From Loxodes magnus (Eukaryota; Ciliophora; Karyorelictea; Loxodida; Loxodidae), in assembly GCA_946699065.1 (NCBI GenBank), contig CAMPDV010000096.1, forward strand, positions 620,001-684,000: 64,000 bases of DNA, given 5' to 3'. The notes under the pieces were generated by a model. It ran no database searches. It was given only the letters and a program-made list of their open reading frames with translations, and was not told the DNA's origin. This document shows, piece by piece, positions 45,404-56,951 of the stretch. How positions within the stretch are numbered: position 1 is the first letter of the stretch; each line of letters opens with the position of its first letter. A program made the translations under genes and the position numbers.

Positions 45404-46149
45404 TTTATTTTTTATAATATATATCCAAAATTTCCTCTAGTTTTTCTATTTTTTATTATTTTAGTTCATTTTATATATTACTTATTCTTTTTTGGACGTA
45501 TTAAGCAAAAGGTTCTTGAGATTATTAGTATTGAATTGGTTAAGGTAGGCATTGTTTTGGTTAGCTTAATTATTTTTATTTTTATAAAAATTAGTTAAGA
45601 GAAATCTGGTATCTCTTAGATAACAAAGTTTTATTTTTTAAGAAAGTCTGAAGATATTAAATTTAAAATTATAAAGTTCCAACCTTAGTACAATTACAGA
45701 TTAATAGAATAGAAAATGGCAATAGCATTAGTTTATAAAATACATCTATTTATAAAATATTTTCTAATTAATAGTAACTGAAAAGCTACCTATTTCTATA
45801 GTTAATAGATTCTAAAAACTGTAAAATAATATTAAAAAGAATAGTATTAAATTGACGATTTCGAAGCTCATAAAATATCAGACTTTAAAAAAGTATGTTA
45901 AAATTATATATTCAGAAAAGAAAAGTTAACGTAACAAATAACTTCTATTTTGAGTAATAATTTTAGAATATGTATAATTCTGAAGAAGCAAAGTATAATA
46001 AAAATTTATTATGCTCTTATATGATTGCATCGAATATAAGATTAAATGATATAAAAATAAGATTATGTAGAAAAAATGTTTTTTTGAATTTGGAGTACAA
46101 TAAATCGATAAAATTTTGTAAGATTTTAAGTAAATATATAAATTGGATT
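45404..46149. other. AT-rich DNA at and beyond the arm end
   Basis: The inverted repeat fades near 45690. Overlapping standard-code frames on both strands at 45926-46290 run into element U4 and look like chance. Confidence 0.45.
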
Positions 46150-46445
46150 GTCGAGCATGTAGCATTTAATTGGTGCGCAGCCTTCAAATTAAGTTTTTTA
46201 AGTTGTAAAAATTTCTTATTTGAGGTTATCCATTGTAATAACACCTCAGAAATCTTGTCTTTTAATAGAGCATGATCAGAGTGATGTTCCAAGAGAACTA
46301 ATCGTCTGATATGTTTCCCTAGTTCTATTTTAAGTCTCCAGTTCTTTCTTCTTGGTTCCTGCCAAGATTCTTGCTCAGTTCATCGTTCCTAGGGTACTTC
46401 CTGGTATTAGAGTTTAAGTTAATGTCAATGGAGAATGATAATTCC
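46150..46445 (+). repeat. U-family structured element, copy U4
   Basis: Head GAGCATGTAGCATTTAATTG, a CTTGG-TTCCTG-CCAAG stem near 46350, a GGTAC-TTCCTG-GTATT stem near 46400, and a weakened closing stem GGAGAAT...ATTCC. Diverged from U2 by many substitutions. Confidence 0.55.
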
Positions 46446-46652
46446 TAATTAAATTATATTAAATAAAGAATGCTAATTTTGAGCTTTAGTATTTATTTTT
46501 TGTGATAATAATCAGCTTTAAGAAAAAATAAAATAATAAAAGTGGATCTAGCATGCATATCATACAAATAAATATCATTCTTTCTAAAATTTAAAGCAAA
46601 TAATTAAATCTAAACCTTAAGATATTTTTAATATAATACGAAAGAATTTTAA
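46446..46652. other. AT-rich spacer
   Basis: Nothing seen. Confidence 0.5.
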
Positions 46653-46877
46653 ATGTCAACAAAATCAAATTTGTTTTATGTGAAACTGAATTTTTCGGTT
46701 GTGGAAATAGAAATAGATTCAAAAAATCTGGAGAATGAAAGGTTATAAAATTACAAGCATTTTAAGCAAAAAATATTCCGATTGGTAATATATCACTTTA
46801 CTTTCAAGGTCCATTTGTAGAATTTTACTTAGCGTCTGTCGATTATTATAAGTGATAAAAAAGAGAAAACTAAATGA
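46653..46877 (+). pseudogene. Fragment of an unknown repeated protein
   Basis: A 74-codon ATG frame exists (MSTKSNLFYVKLNFSVVEI), but a second frame inside it reads KVIKLQAFQAKNIPIGNISL and then YFQGPFVEFYLASVDYYK, which looks more protein-like. It aligns with 29120-29320 (-) and 60530-60735 (-). Probably a decayed piece of a mobile-element protein. Confidence 0.35.
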
Positions 46878-47329
46878 AATATTAAATAATGAAATATTAA
46901 ATAAAATGAAGATACTTTAAATTAGTTTCTAATATATAATTTATTTAGCTTTAGTCATCTAATACATTAAAGTTCCAATACTTTTAATTAAAAACATTTA
47001 TAAATAATAGGTTAGTATTTTTATTTTATTTATACATATTTATATTTTTAAATGATGGTAAGGCTATTATTTAGTTTTAAGATTTGCTTTTTCTTACTAT
47101 ATTTTAAATATTTAAGAAATATCTAATCTCATAAAATAAAATTTATAAGATAGTTATAGAGATAATTATTTATAAAATGAGATAAAAGTCTGCTATCAAA
47201 AGCTTTTTTAATAGCCTATTTATAATAATTTATGTAGATTTATTCAATCATTTTTTGAAATATTTTGCATTTATAGCTTTATTAAATAAATTATAAAATC
47301 TAGCAAAGCATAGTCTAAAAATTATTATA
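46878..47329. other. AT-rich spacer, no gene seen
   Basis: No supported feature. Confidence 0.5.
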
Positions 47330-47523
47330 AGATTACGATAAAGATTCATCTAAATTTCGAAGAATCAAGAGCACATTAAATACGAAAAATTAATAAGAAA
47401 AGTGATCATACTTAGACATCTCTTATTTTAATGAAATCCATGTAAATAAGTCAAATAAGTTTATCATTAAAAATACCTTAAATCTTTGTTACTTAATAAT
47501 TGAGTTTTTATCTCCTAATTAAA

Positions 47524-47930
47524 ATGGTAAAAAGGTGCAACAAGGTATCCAGCTTATGAAGAAGAACAACTTAAACTTAAAAAACATTTATACGAATATT
47601 AAGAAACTGATTAAGGGCTAAGTACAAGAAAAAATGTCTTCTGAAGTTTGCAATAAAGCCAAATATTATATCTAGAATCCATTCTTAGAAAATATGAATA
47701 ATTAAGTGTAAAAATAGATTATATAGACAAGCAGTAAAAGGAAAGGATCCTCTTAACTAGAGAGATAAAGTTAGCGATCTTATCAATTGTAATTTAAGAT
47801 GTTCAGGTTCAAAAATAGAAAAAAAGAAAAGAAGAAAGTATTATTGCAATAAAAAAATATTTTTATATAAGATGCTAAAAATATATATCATTTAAAAATT
47901 ATTATATAATATTTAAGCTGAAAGGTGAAC
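47524..47930 (+). pseudogene. Lys/Gln-rich ORF piece next to U5
   Basis: ATG 47524 (MVKRCNKVSSL) is followed by TGA. Other frames give EEEQLKLKKHLYEYQETDQG and a longer basic stretch (about 47645-47910, containing RFKNRKKEKKKVLLQQK). It resembles ORF1-type products in composition only. Confidence 0.25.
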
Positions 47931-47964
47931 AATATTTAATTTAATTACATAATATAATATTTTC

Positions 47965-48285
47965 AAAAAGGGAGGAGCAATCCTCAAGCTGAGATTAACT
48001 TTGCCCATAGCACCAAGAAAGTACTTCAGAAGCGACTTACCGAGCAAGAATCTTGGCAGGAACTAAGAGGAAAGAACTGGAAGCATTGAGTAACGGTTGA
48101 AGGATGCCAGACTATTATGTCTCTTGGGGCATCACTCCGACCATACTCTATTAAAAGATACAATTTCCAAAAGAGCGAAGCAATGGAGGAAACTTCCAAG
48201 GAGAAATTTTACTTACTTAAAAAAATTAATTTAAAGAACTGCGCACCATTGATAGTGGTACGGGGTATATAATCGAGTTTATTTA
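47965..48285 (-). repeat. U-family structured element, copy U5 (inverted)
   Basis: On the minus strand: a head with a GTACCACT...ATGGTGCGC hairpin, an AGTAC-TTTCTTG-GTGCT stem that replaces GGTAC/GTACC of U2 with pairing kept, and the closing stem GAGGA-TTGC-TCCTC. It is the best independent evidence for covariation in family U. Confidence 0.6.
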
Positions 48286-48540
48286 TTTATTTTTTACAGA
48301 AAAACCGAAAAAATAAAAAAAATTATAAAGATAATAAAGGATAGTATTAATTGATGATTAAAAATTTACTGCGAAAGCCAAGAAGAAATAAATTGTAAAA
48401 AAGAAAACAAACCAACAAAAAAGAAGCTAATAATTAAAAGAATTTGACAAAATCTGAAAATAATGGATTAAGAAATTTAATTTTTATTACCTCTTTACAA
48501 TGGAGGTCGATAGTAAATGATTTGAGATTCATTAAGGAAA

Positions 48541-49576
48541 CGAATCATTATTTTATTAATATTAACATTGATATTTAACTATATTTTTGTTTAAATCTGA
48601 AATAAAGTTCAATTAAAATTTCTAAAATAAAAAATTATATAATTGTTCATTAGAAAATAAAAAATTGTTTTAAGGTTTCTTACTATATCATAATAAATTT
48701 TATACGAATTTAAATAAATAAAAATGTTCTTATGCTTTATACTTAAACTAGTTATACATTTCAATTAATTTTCCTTAATTTAAATTTAATTAATTTAAAT
48801 TTAATTTTTACTTTTGTAAATATAAAAAAATTATATTTTGGAATTTATTATTTTTAATTTTTGAATAAAAATTTTAAAAATATAGATTTAAACTAAAAAT
48901 ATTTTTTACAAGTAAATTTAATTTTATATGTAAACTTAAGCTAAAAAGCTTTATATAACAGCTTTACCTACTAGCTAAAGTATTTAAAAGATTCTATTAG
49001 AAATAGATAAATAAGTTAACTAATATTTCCTTATAGCTCTAAATTGATTAAGTAAAATATTAAATGTTAATATTTTTATATAAGCTTATATTTACATATA
49101 TATGCTTATTTCTAATTTTAAATGTAGTGCTTATATTAACTTTGTTTAAGTAAAGAAGACTATTTATAATATTTATAATGCTGTATGATATTTTTTAAAT
49201 AAGTATTATTTGTAAAATGTAAGGTAGTAATTATTTAAGAAATAAAAGTGCTTTTAGGTTATAAATTTATAAAATTAAAAATCTATTAACTAAACTAATT
49301 TTAGGAAACTAAAAATAGATTATTTGCTAGAAATCTTTTATTTAAAATTAGAAGTTAAACTAATAAAATGTTGATAGCAATACTACATATAATATTAAGA
49401 GCAATTGTTAGTTTATTTTTAGACTTTTAAATAATATTATCTAAATTTGTAAACTGTTTAAAGAAACAAAAATATATAATCTGATAATAAATTAAACATA
49501 TTCATAATATAAAATCTCTAAATCAACAATTTCAGTTATAATTTATTTTTATTGCTTTATTTAACTTTTGTAAATT
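48541..49576. other. AT-rich spacer, no gene seen
   Basis: Partly similar to 18291-18754. Long A/T tracts near 48760-48930. Confidence 0.45.
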
Positions 49577-51330
49577 TAAATGTAAGGCAGCTGGGTCTGA
49601 TAGAATAAAGGGTGAACTCATCAAATATACTGGAGAAGAGATACAGTTAATAATGTCCTGCTCTATCAATAATATGTTAAGACTCTTAAGAACTCCATAA
49701 AAATTTAATGTCTCCATCAACATCCTTATTTTTAAGAAAGATACTAAGAGTTATTGAAAAAACTGAAGACTAATTTCGCTTATTAACACTATGCTGAAAA
49801 TCTAAAACAAGACTTTAGCAGAAAGGATTTATAAAATTCTTTAAGAATGTAATCTCATACATCCAGCTTGAATGAAATCCCTCAAGAAGAGACAAATATC
49901 TCACTAAATATGATCATTATAGCAGATTATTGCCTCTTTAGAGTGGCAGATTATTGGCCTCTTTAGAGTGAAGGAAAAGGATAAGTAAAGATGGTAACCA
50001 CTCTTATTGATGAACAAGAAGATGTTCGACGGCATTGAGAGAAAAATACTTTTTTTAACATCTTGGGAGATTAAAACTACTTATGGGATTGATACTGACA
50101 CAGAGTCTTTCTATAATAGCTTGAAATCCTCTTTTCTCATCGATGGGTAAACTACTCGCAGAATTCGTTCCAACAATGGAGTTATGCAAGGGGGTTCATA
50201 TGATCCTGTACTCTCACTCTTATATGATGATATAGTAATCAATCATTTGTAGGAAAGAAATAAACAACTAGGCATTAGTCTGCACAATATGAACTTCGTA
50301 TGCAGAGTATGGGCAGACAACCTTATATTCTTTCTATTCTGCTAAGATGATGTAATAACTTGTAGATTAATTAAACAGAGTTTTTCAGTGAATTTTTCTT
50401 TAAATAAGCACTTGTAAATGTGAAGCAATCCTATTTGTTTTAAAAAGAAAAGAGCTAAAAATATTGAATTTAATTTGAAGCTGGAAAGTGTATCAATCAG
50501 AAGAACTAAGTGACTTACCTTGGAGTCATAGTACAAGAAAATGGGAATTTTATCAGCCAATGTAAACAAAGAACTTTAAATTATTTGGAATCGGTAAAGA
50601 ACGAAATTTATACTCTCAGTAGATACAAGAATGCTACTCCCTGATTTACAAAAGGCTCCGTCGCATGTTTACACTGTCTAAGGATGAATACAGTGAGGAA
50701 CTGGCTCCTTGAGCTGTAATGAGAGATTCATAGAGAAGATAAACAAAAATATGTGTATAGTGGCGAGGAAGGCTTTACAATCATCTATCATGTCTTTAAT
50801 TAGGTTTGTTATATAGACCTTAACTGACTACCATTTGAGCATATATAGGCTAAACGCTTTTTCTGGTTCTACTTTAAAAAAGAAAAAAAATTAGGACTTA
50901 TCCAGAATCTGATAAAGAAAGACTCTTTGAATGTATTTGAAACTAAAAACTTTAGTAATTTTAGTAAATAAAAAAGATACTTTAGTTTTATGGAATTAAT
51001 AATGACGATCAAATTATGTATTATAACTAACTTTCTAATGAAAAATTTATCGAAGATATAATAAGAAACAAATTTTATTAAGAAGCAAATCATGCTATAG
51101 AGATATCGACTCTAAATAAACTAACATTTCACTTCTTAAAGAAAAAAAGATGCAGACTTTAAAATAAAAATTTGCACAGAAATCTACTATAAAATAATTG
51201 AAATTGTATGACAAAGAAAAATAAATAATTGGAGCCTTAAGAAGAACGGTAAGAAAGTATAATAAGCAGTGGAGATAAATTGGAAGATGAAAAGAACGAT
51301 GTTGAACTTAATGAACATAATTGGAATGAA
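49577..51330 (+). pseudogene. LINE reverse transcriptase remnant 4 (most readable)
   Basis: AAGSDRIKGELIKYTGEE opens the domain. IFKKDTKSY, then KN-TGA-RLISLINTMLKI, matches the NWRPISLLN...KI block, with TGA where Trp is usual. IHPA...KKRQISHQI follows. KMFDGIERK and NNGVMQGGSYDPVLSLLYDD (about 50172-50232) are the palm blocks. VWADNLIFFLF (about 50305-50340) is the YxDD box with Asp-Asn. Later text to about 51330 is Lys-rich with frame breaks. It is the same lineage as remnants 2 and 3 by the NNGVxQG block. No ORF1 or U element precedes it. Confidence 0.75.
49924..49973 (+). repeat. Tandem duplication of about 25 bases
   Basis: The unit GCAGATTATTGCCTCTTTAG with following AGTG occurs twice in a row (second copy has one extra G) inside the LINE remnant. 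Confidence 0.7.
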
Positions 51331-51539
51331 GTAACTGATTCATATCAGTAACTTAATTTAATTAACATTTTATTAAAGTGATTTCTTCTTCTAACTTTTT
51401 AAATTAATTTAATTTACTTCTAATAATTATCTACAATTCGTAATAAAGAAACTTGCTTAAAGTTTGATATTAACTTTCAAATGCTATAAATAAATTAATG
51501 TAAAATTGCTTTATTTTTTTATTATTATATATATATAAA
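51331..51539. other. AT-rich spacer
   Basis: Nothing seen. Confidence 0.5.
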
Positions 51540-52405
51540 ATGGCTTCTAAGAAATAACAGAACTTTGAACAAAACATTTAAGCAGGAAATTCTCTAAAAA
51601 ATAAAAAAGCGAAATAATTACAATGAGTGAAAGTGAGAAGTATGATTGATATGACGAACATTAACCACTTGGAAATCCAGAATTAAAAAAACTTCCGACA
51701 CAAACTCAAATAGAAATATTATCTAAGTCATTAAAAGAGTTTATGTTTAAAAATAGACACCTCACTGATAAAGTAGAAAAATTAGAAAAACTAATAACGT
51801 CTTTACTTGAGAAACAATATTAATCATCATAAGAAATAGAAAACAAACTGGAACAAAGAATTCTTTAAATTTAATAATAAATTCAGGTTACGCCATTTTC
51901 GATTTAACAGAATTAATCAGATCCTATAGAAATAGAAAATGAAGCCTCAAATTAAAATAAATAGTAAACGTTTATTTAAAATAAGTAGTAAATTTAAATT
52001 AAATAAGTGTTACAGGAATAATAGGTTAAAAGAAGAATAAAATGCTACATATGCAATAAATAACACCAATGAAAATACTGCTACTAACTAAGCGAAATTT
52101 AAAGAAAGAATAAATAAGATATTTTTAGAAAACTATTTAGGATATATCCAACATAAAGCGGAAAAATTTATAGAAAAAAATTCTTTAATTCAAATCTTAA
52201 TCCTTGGAGAAATAATTAGGAACGCTACATGCAAGATGAAAACTATTCAGAATATTAAAGGATGGTGCACTAATGAAGTGCTACACCGCCTAACTAAGCC
52301 TAGTAGAAATTCAAGACAAACTAATAGATAAAAGCTGATAGAATAGGTCAGATGGCTGACTACTAAGGCTTTAACAAAGCTTTTTAACTTTAACTTTTAA
52401 CTTTT
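51540..52405 (+). pseudogene. MASKKQQ-family ORF1 unit, copy 2 (most readable)
   Basis: ATG 51540 in ATATAAAATGG. A second frame from about 51623 (MSESEKYD-TGA-YDEHQPLG) reads through coiled coil (TDKVEKLEKLITSLLEKQY), knuckle CYICNKQHQ-TGA-KYC and a basic tail (PWRNNQERYMQDENYSEYQ) to TGA near 52275. Apart from two TGA codons, both in places where Trp fits, this frame is open for about 215 codons. The 3' tail has GCTTT-AAC-AAAGC. It abuts element S2. Confidence 0.6.
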
Positions 52406-52409
52406 TATA

Positions 52410-52830
52410 TAAAAATATGGATATCGTTCGTGATCAGCAAAATTAGTAGGTAATCTGGTGCAGTTTATACTGCATTGTGAGTAATCTCGCACTAGATGCC
52501 ACTACGGGGATGGATGTACTAGTTTGGAAGAGATAAGGCTAATTTGCCTGAGGGTTCTCGCTAGCAGTATGAAAGTATGACTGACGCGCTGCTAATGACG
52601 TAACTAGTAATTCTTATTTAATCTTATTCAAGAAGACTGGAGCATTTGGTTCAAAATTCAAGAATAATTTTTAATAAATAAATTTCCCATTTTGAGAAAC
52701 TGATGTGACTATTTTGATGGCTATCATTTGATGGTTAGAATAACAACATGAAATAAAATCACACTTTTTTAACATTAATATTAATAATAAAATAGCTGAG
52801 TGACAAAGAGGCGGTATGCGCTCTATAATA
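52410..52830 (-). repeat. S-family structured element, copy S2
   Basis: Keeps GCAGT-TTAT-ACTGC and replaces ACGAG/CTCGT of S1 by GTGAG/CTCGC with pairing kept; the enclosing GGTG/TGCC also still pairs. The head end (52830) reads GAGCGCATACCGCC on the minus strand. The outer GAGAAC stem of S1 is lost here. Confidence 0.55.
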
Positions 52831-52929
52831 ATATTTATTTATAATTATATTGAAATAATAATATTTATTTTACTAAAGAATCAAAATAATTATAAAGTTA
52901 ATCATTTATTAAATAAATCTTTAATTAAT

Positions 52930-53223
52930 TTTAAACTTAAAGAGTTTTGGACTGCAACTTCTTACAATTTAACGACCCCAACACTCCCTTCATGGGATAA
53001 CGGGGATATACTGTTGCTTTCGAAAAGCAGCTGCCAGGGAGCTCCATCGCTATGGGCAGCCAGGCTTCAAGTCCCTACCTGGAGTGGATAATCAAAAGGA
53101 AGGCGTTCCCTTGCAAAGGTTGACTTTGACCAGAGACTTTCTCAGCGACAGGAAAGGAACTTGTTCCTAGCCATAAAACCAGAAAGTATGATTCAGAAGG
53201 TCAATCTCAGCTCCCACCATCTT
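52930..53223 (-). ncRNA. V-family structured element, copy V3 (inverted)
   Basis: Nearly identical to V1 on the opposite strand. In the closing stem ATTGTAA-GAAG-TTGCAGT keeps pairing through G-T pairs. A 91-codon standard-code frame that runs into it from 52816 is antisense chance. Confidence 0.65.
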
Positions 53224-53315
53224 TTTAATTATTAAATAAATCTTTAAGCATTAACTCTTTATTACATTAATTATCCATAACTTAAATAACCATTGTAAAG
53301 AGTAACGATAAAACG

Positions 53316-53375
53316 GAAATAAGAATTATAAGAATTATAATAATTATAATAATTATAATAATTAAATAATTAAAT
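53316..53375 (+). repeat. Short tandem repeat, AATTAT unit
   Basis: About eight near-perfect copies of a 6-9 base AATTAT-type unit, ending in ATTAAATAATT. Confidence 0.8.
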
Positions 53376-53748
53376 GTAAAACCATTCAATTATAATTATA
53401 AGTTAATTAAATTAGCTATAACTATATAGAAAATCATTAAACTTGCTTTACTTATATGATTAATTTAAAAATTTACTTATTGCTCTTTATTATAAAAGAA
53501 AGATATATATCTAAACTAAAATATTTTAAAGATATCTGAAATAAGGAATTTATATATATTGAGTATAAGAAAATCAAAAGGATAAATATTTAAAATATTA
53601 AGAGATTATTTAACTTACCTAATCTTAAGAAATACTAAAAGCAAATTGTAACAAAATATTAGAATATGTTAAGCTTATTAATTTAAAATAAAGGAAGAAA
53701 ATTAATAATTAAATATATATTATCTATTAAGTCTATCTTATTCTTTGC
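53376..53748. other. Diverged 3' flank of cassette A4
   Basis: Recognisably related to 22020-22300 but with many changes. No gene. Confidence 0.4.
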
Positions 53749-54115
53749 TCAATTCTTTTCACTTGCTGAGAAATTAAAAAGCAAAAATATAATATAGAAT
53801 AACTTTAGTTCAAAATTCATGACTGAAAAAACTTTTCTATTCAGATATCGAAACTAAAATAATATTTAACTCTTTAATTTAAATTACTTGAAATATTAAA
53901 ATCTTCCAAAAAAATGCACAAAATTATCATAATTAATACATAATACGAGAATCGTAATAAGCCTCTAAATATTTTGATGAATAAATTATCTACAACAAAA
54001 GATCAATTTTATTTCATTAAACATAATCATAAAACAAAGTAGAATGCACCGTTAAGAATTATTATGACATCTAGACAAAAAACATAAGCAATACTTTAGA
54101 TAAATAAATATTTTA
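53749..54115 (-). CDS. Small ORF downstream of PARP gene, diverged copy A4
   Basis: The frame aligned with the A1-A3 small ORF is open from about 54115 to TGA 53749-53751: YLKYCLCFLSRCHNNSQRC, then FNEIKLIFCCRQFIHQNIQ. The usual ATG is absent; FMIM provides internal ATGs. Nucleotides are far more diverged than in the adjoining PARP gene, yet the frame holds and runs longer at the C-terminus. Confidence 0.35.
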
Positions 54116-54263
54116 ACCAAATTATAATATCATGAGAAAGTCAAAATTAAAGGTAAAATATGAGAAATACTATTAAGTAAATTTAAATTCAAGTAATTAT
54201 TTAGAAAAGTGAAATTATTAACCATATAATATTACTAGTAGAGAAACAATTTTTACACTTTTA

Positions 54264-56012
54264 TCATAAGGTTTAAGGCTACTAGTTGATAATATTCTAT
54301 TGACTTATTATATTATTTCTATCTTAATAATTTTAATCAATGCAATAAGAAATAAGATAAACAGGAAGAAAAACACTATCTTCATAAACTATATGCATTC
54401 CATTATCATCAGTACAACTATCATATAGTATATTTCCTTGCTAATCCAAATCATTTAAGTTTTGATAAAAATTGTTTAAATAATTAGGATGCTATTGTAA
54501 AAATTGATGATATTAAGCCTTTTATTAAACTCCAATTATTACGTCGAATAGTAAAATCTAATCAGTAAAATTCCAATCTTTTACTCTATAAGCAAATTAT
54601 TTACATTTTTAAAAACTTTCATCAAAATAAATTCCTGCTCCGAATTCCCTTTATTCTGAATTATTAATACTTAGACCTATTTCATTTGAAATTATTGTTT
54701 AAGGATTAGTTTTACTTGACCCATAAAATAGTAATTTTCTTTCTATTGGTTTTCCCTATTAGAGACTTTTTTAATTAACTTTTGTCTAAAATTTAATACA
54801 TTATTCATATTTTTAAATCTTTTAAATTCTTAGTATATTTTTTTTCTATACTTTTATCATTTATAAAATACTCTTAAATTCATAGCTGTTTTTCTTTAAG
54901 TTAATCAAGTTAAATTTATTTGTTTAATTTACTTAAATTTCGCTTTGCAAGTATTAATCATAACTGCATTAATAAATTAAACTATGCAACTGTTAACATT
55001 AGAAACACAAATAAGCTTCACAAAGCAAACACTGTCTAAAGGGTAATTCTTCTAGTTATTACTTCTTCTTTTATAGTAAATTATTTAAATAATAACTAGG
55101 AATTTCTTGAAACTTCGATACTTAAATTTTTATTTATTATATAAAATAACTTTCTAAACTAAGTTTCTTATTTTCCAGAACTTAGTCAATAAACTATATA
55201 ATTTCCTTTCCACTTATCCTATCTTATTTAACTCCTTAATAGTTTAATAGTTCCTCTGCTTATTCTATATCATATTTTACTCACACTAGAGCTTAACAAC
55301 TTTATAGCACTCCAAAATCTTAAGCTAATAATACTTTCAAGTAAAATAAGTAATTTTATAAAATTAGTTCTATATCTTTGATTTCTAGCTTTCTAACTTT
55401 AATTGTAGTAGAATTTAGAAGATCTTCCATTAAGATACTCTTCTTAGCACTATTAATAATAACGCATTCTTTGTTTCCACATTAGTTGCAGTCTATTATT
55501 TACTATTTTATCATTTTTCCTAACTTTATTTAATTTCTATATTTTTTGATTTGCTAACAGCTAAATGTCTAGTGTTCTTTGAAGCCACATTCAGTACAAA
55601 TTTGTATATTGCAATTAATGCATAAAGAGCTTTTTATCTCGCATTAAACTTCTTGTAAAGTTTTGCATTAATAGCACTTTACTTATTTACTAACCTTTCC
55701 ATTTAAGATCTGAGAGATATTTTCTATTTAACCTTTTTATGCAATTTCTTATATATCAGCTTAATGCAAATTTGAATTGCAAATATTACAGTTTATCTGT
55801 GAATCGATGTGATTACTTCTCATCTTATGAATTAAGTGCTTGAGACAAATAACATGTCCACAATTTTTTAACTTAAGTAAAAATTAGCTTTGAATACATG
55901 TATTACAAAGCTAGCATAATTTAAGCTTTTCTTTAATTTTTATTATTTTTATATCAGAAGTTTATCTTTCGTATTTCTAATTACATTTGCAATCAATAAT
56001 AAAGTTAGCCAT
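54264..56012 (-). CDS. RING/B-box-PARP gene, copy A4
   Basis: ATG 56012 to TGA 54264-54266, 582 codons including the shared internal TGA. Domains as in A3. In the PARP domain it has KDWNF and FDES as in A1, whereas its upstream sequence follows A2, so it is a mosaic. The triad positions are again Tyr, Tyr, Leu. It is flanked upstream by U3' as A2 is by U3. Confidence 0.8.
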
Positions 56013-56639
56013 TCATATTAGATTTCAACTTTAACTGTATAGTTTTCATTTCAATCTCTATAAGATGCATTAGAAGCATTTATCGATTCATTAGTCTTCA
56101 TTTTGCCTATTTCTCTTTTCTTTACTTTCAAACTTTATCGGGTGACAAGTAGAGAACTACTCTTAAGACACATCTTTTTATTTAGTTTATATCTCTAAAT
56201 CAGAATCAGATTGATCTCTCAAAGTACTTTGTGTATAGTATTCATTATCCTCTTAAAATGCTTATCCTTCAAACTTACTTTTTAGGTTCTACAATTGTTT
56301 ACTAGAACTCTTTTCTTTTTACATTATAAATAAAATAAAAAACTAGGTTAAATACCAAAGTTTAGAAAATAAAGTATTGTAAATAAACTTATAATATAAT
56401 ATTAGTTAGATTTGATATAACATCTTAATAAATAAATATATTTATTATATAAGATTAAACTAACTATTTTATATTCTTATTTAGTTACTCTTTTAATTTT
56501 CTACTTAATTATTATTATTTAAATCTTCTTTTTATTATTACAAAGTTAAATTAATTATACCTTATCAAATTTTATTATATAACCTTTATGTTGCTTTTTA
56601 TTAATTGACAGTGAAGACTTAGTTTAATTTAATTATATT
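56013..56639. other. AT-rich 5' flank of cassette A4
   Basis: Same as 24606-25231. Confidence 0.5.
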
Positions 56640-56951
56640 CAAAAAAAAATAAAATTATAGAGCGCACAACTCTTTAATTAAAGTCTTTTGAAGTTTAAAA
56701 GCGTATTATGATATTTTCTTTCCTGTGCTAGCATCCTTTTGAAATTTTTTTTCTCTTATTGAGCCAGCGTCGAAGTGCTTCCCTAAAGAGACCTTAATCT
56801 CAGACATTGTTCTCCATATTGTTACTTGATGCCTCGGTCTTGACATACTTGGTTCCAGCCAAGATTCTTGTTCATGTCTTCACACGTGGTACTTCCTAGT
56901 TACTGAGTATGTTTCAATGATAAGAGTTGTGCTCCCTATTTAAAATGAATG
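56640..56951 (+). repeat. U-family structured element, copy U3'
   Basis: Duplicate of U3 in the right repeat, with a handful of substitutions (for example GAGCGCACAACTC at the head). Confidence 0.65.

Larger units (their letters stand above)
40624..45690 (-). repeat. 5-kb inverted repeat, right arm
   Basis: Reverse complement of 30600-35611. Its inner end cuts element U6. The outer end fades near 45690, with weaker matching over the last about 100 bases. Confidence 0.9.
47330..48540 (+). repeat. Family W remnant split by an insertion
   Basis: The pieces at about 47330-47510 and 48390-48540 match consecutive parts of the remnant at 17930-18290. The about 880 bases between them, absent at 18 kb, hold a short ORF and element U5, so a composite insertion is likely. 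Confidence 0.45.

Noticed and set aside
45926-46292. Overlapping frames of 79-101 codons on both strands
   Set aside because: They overlap each other and enter element U4; they use standard stops and have no second copy or motif.
52816-53091. 91-codon standard-code frame on the plus strand
   Set aside because: It runs into the antisense of structured element V3, whose conservation is explained by RNA pairing; the frame is not kept in V1/V2.
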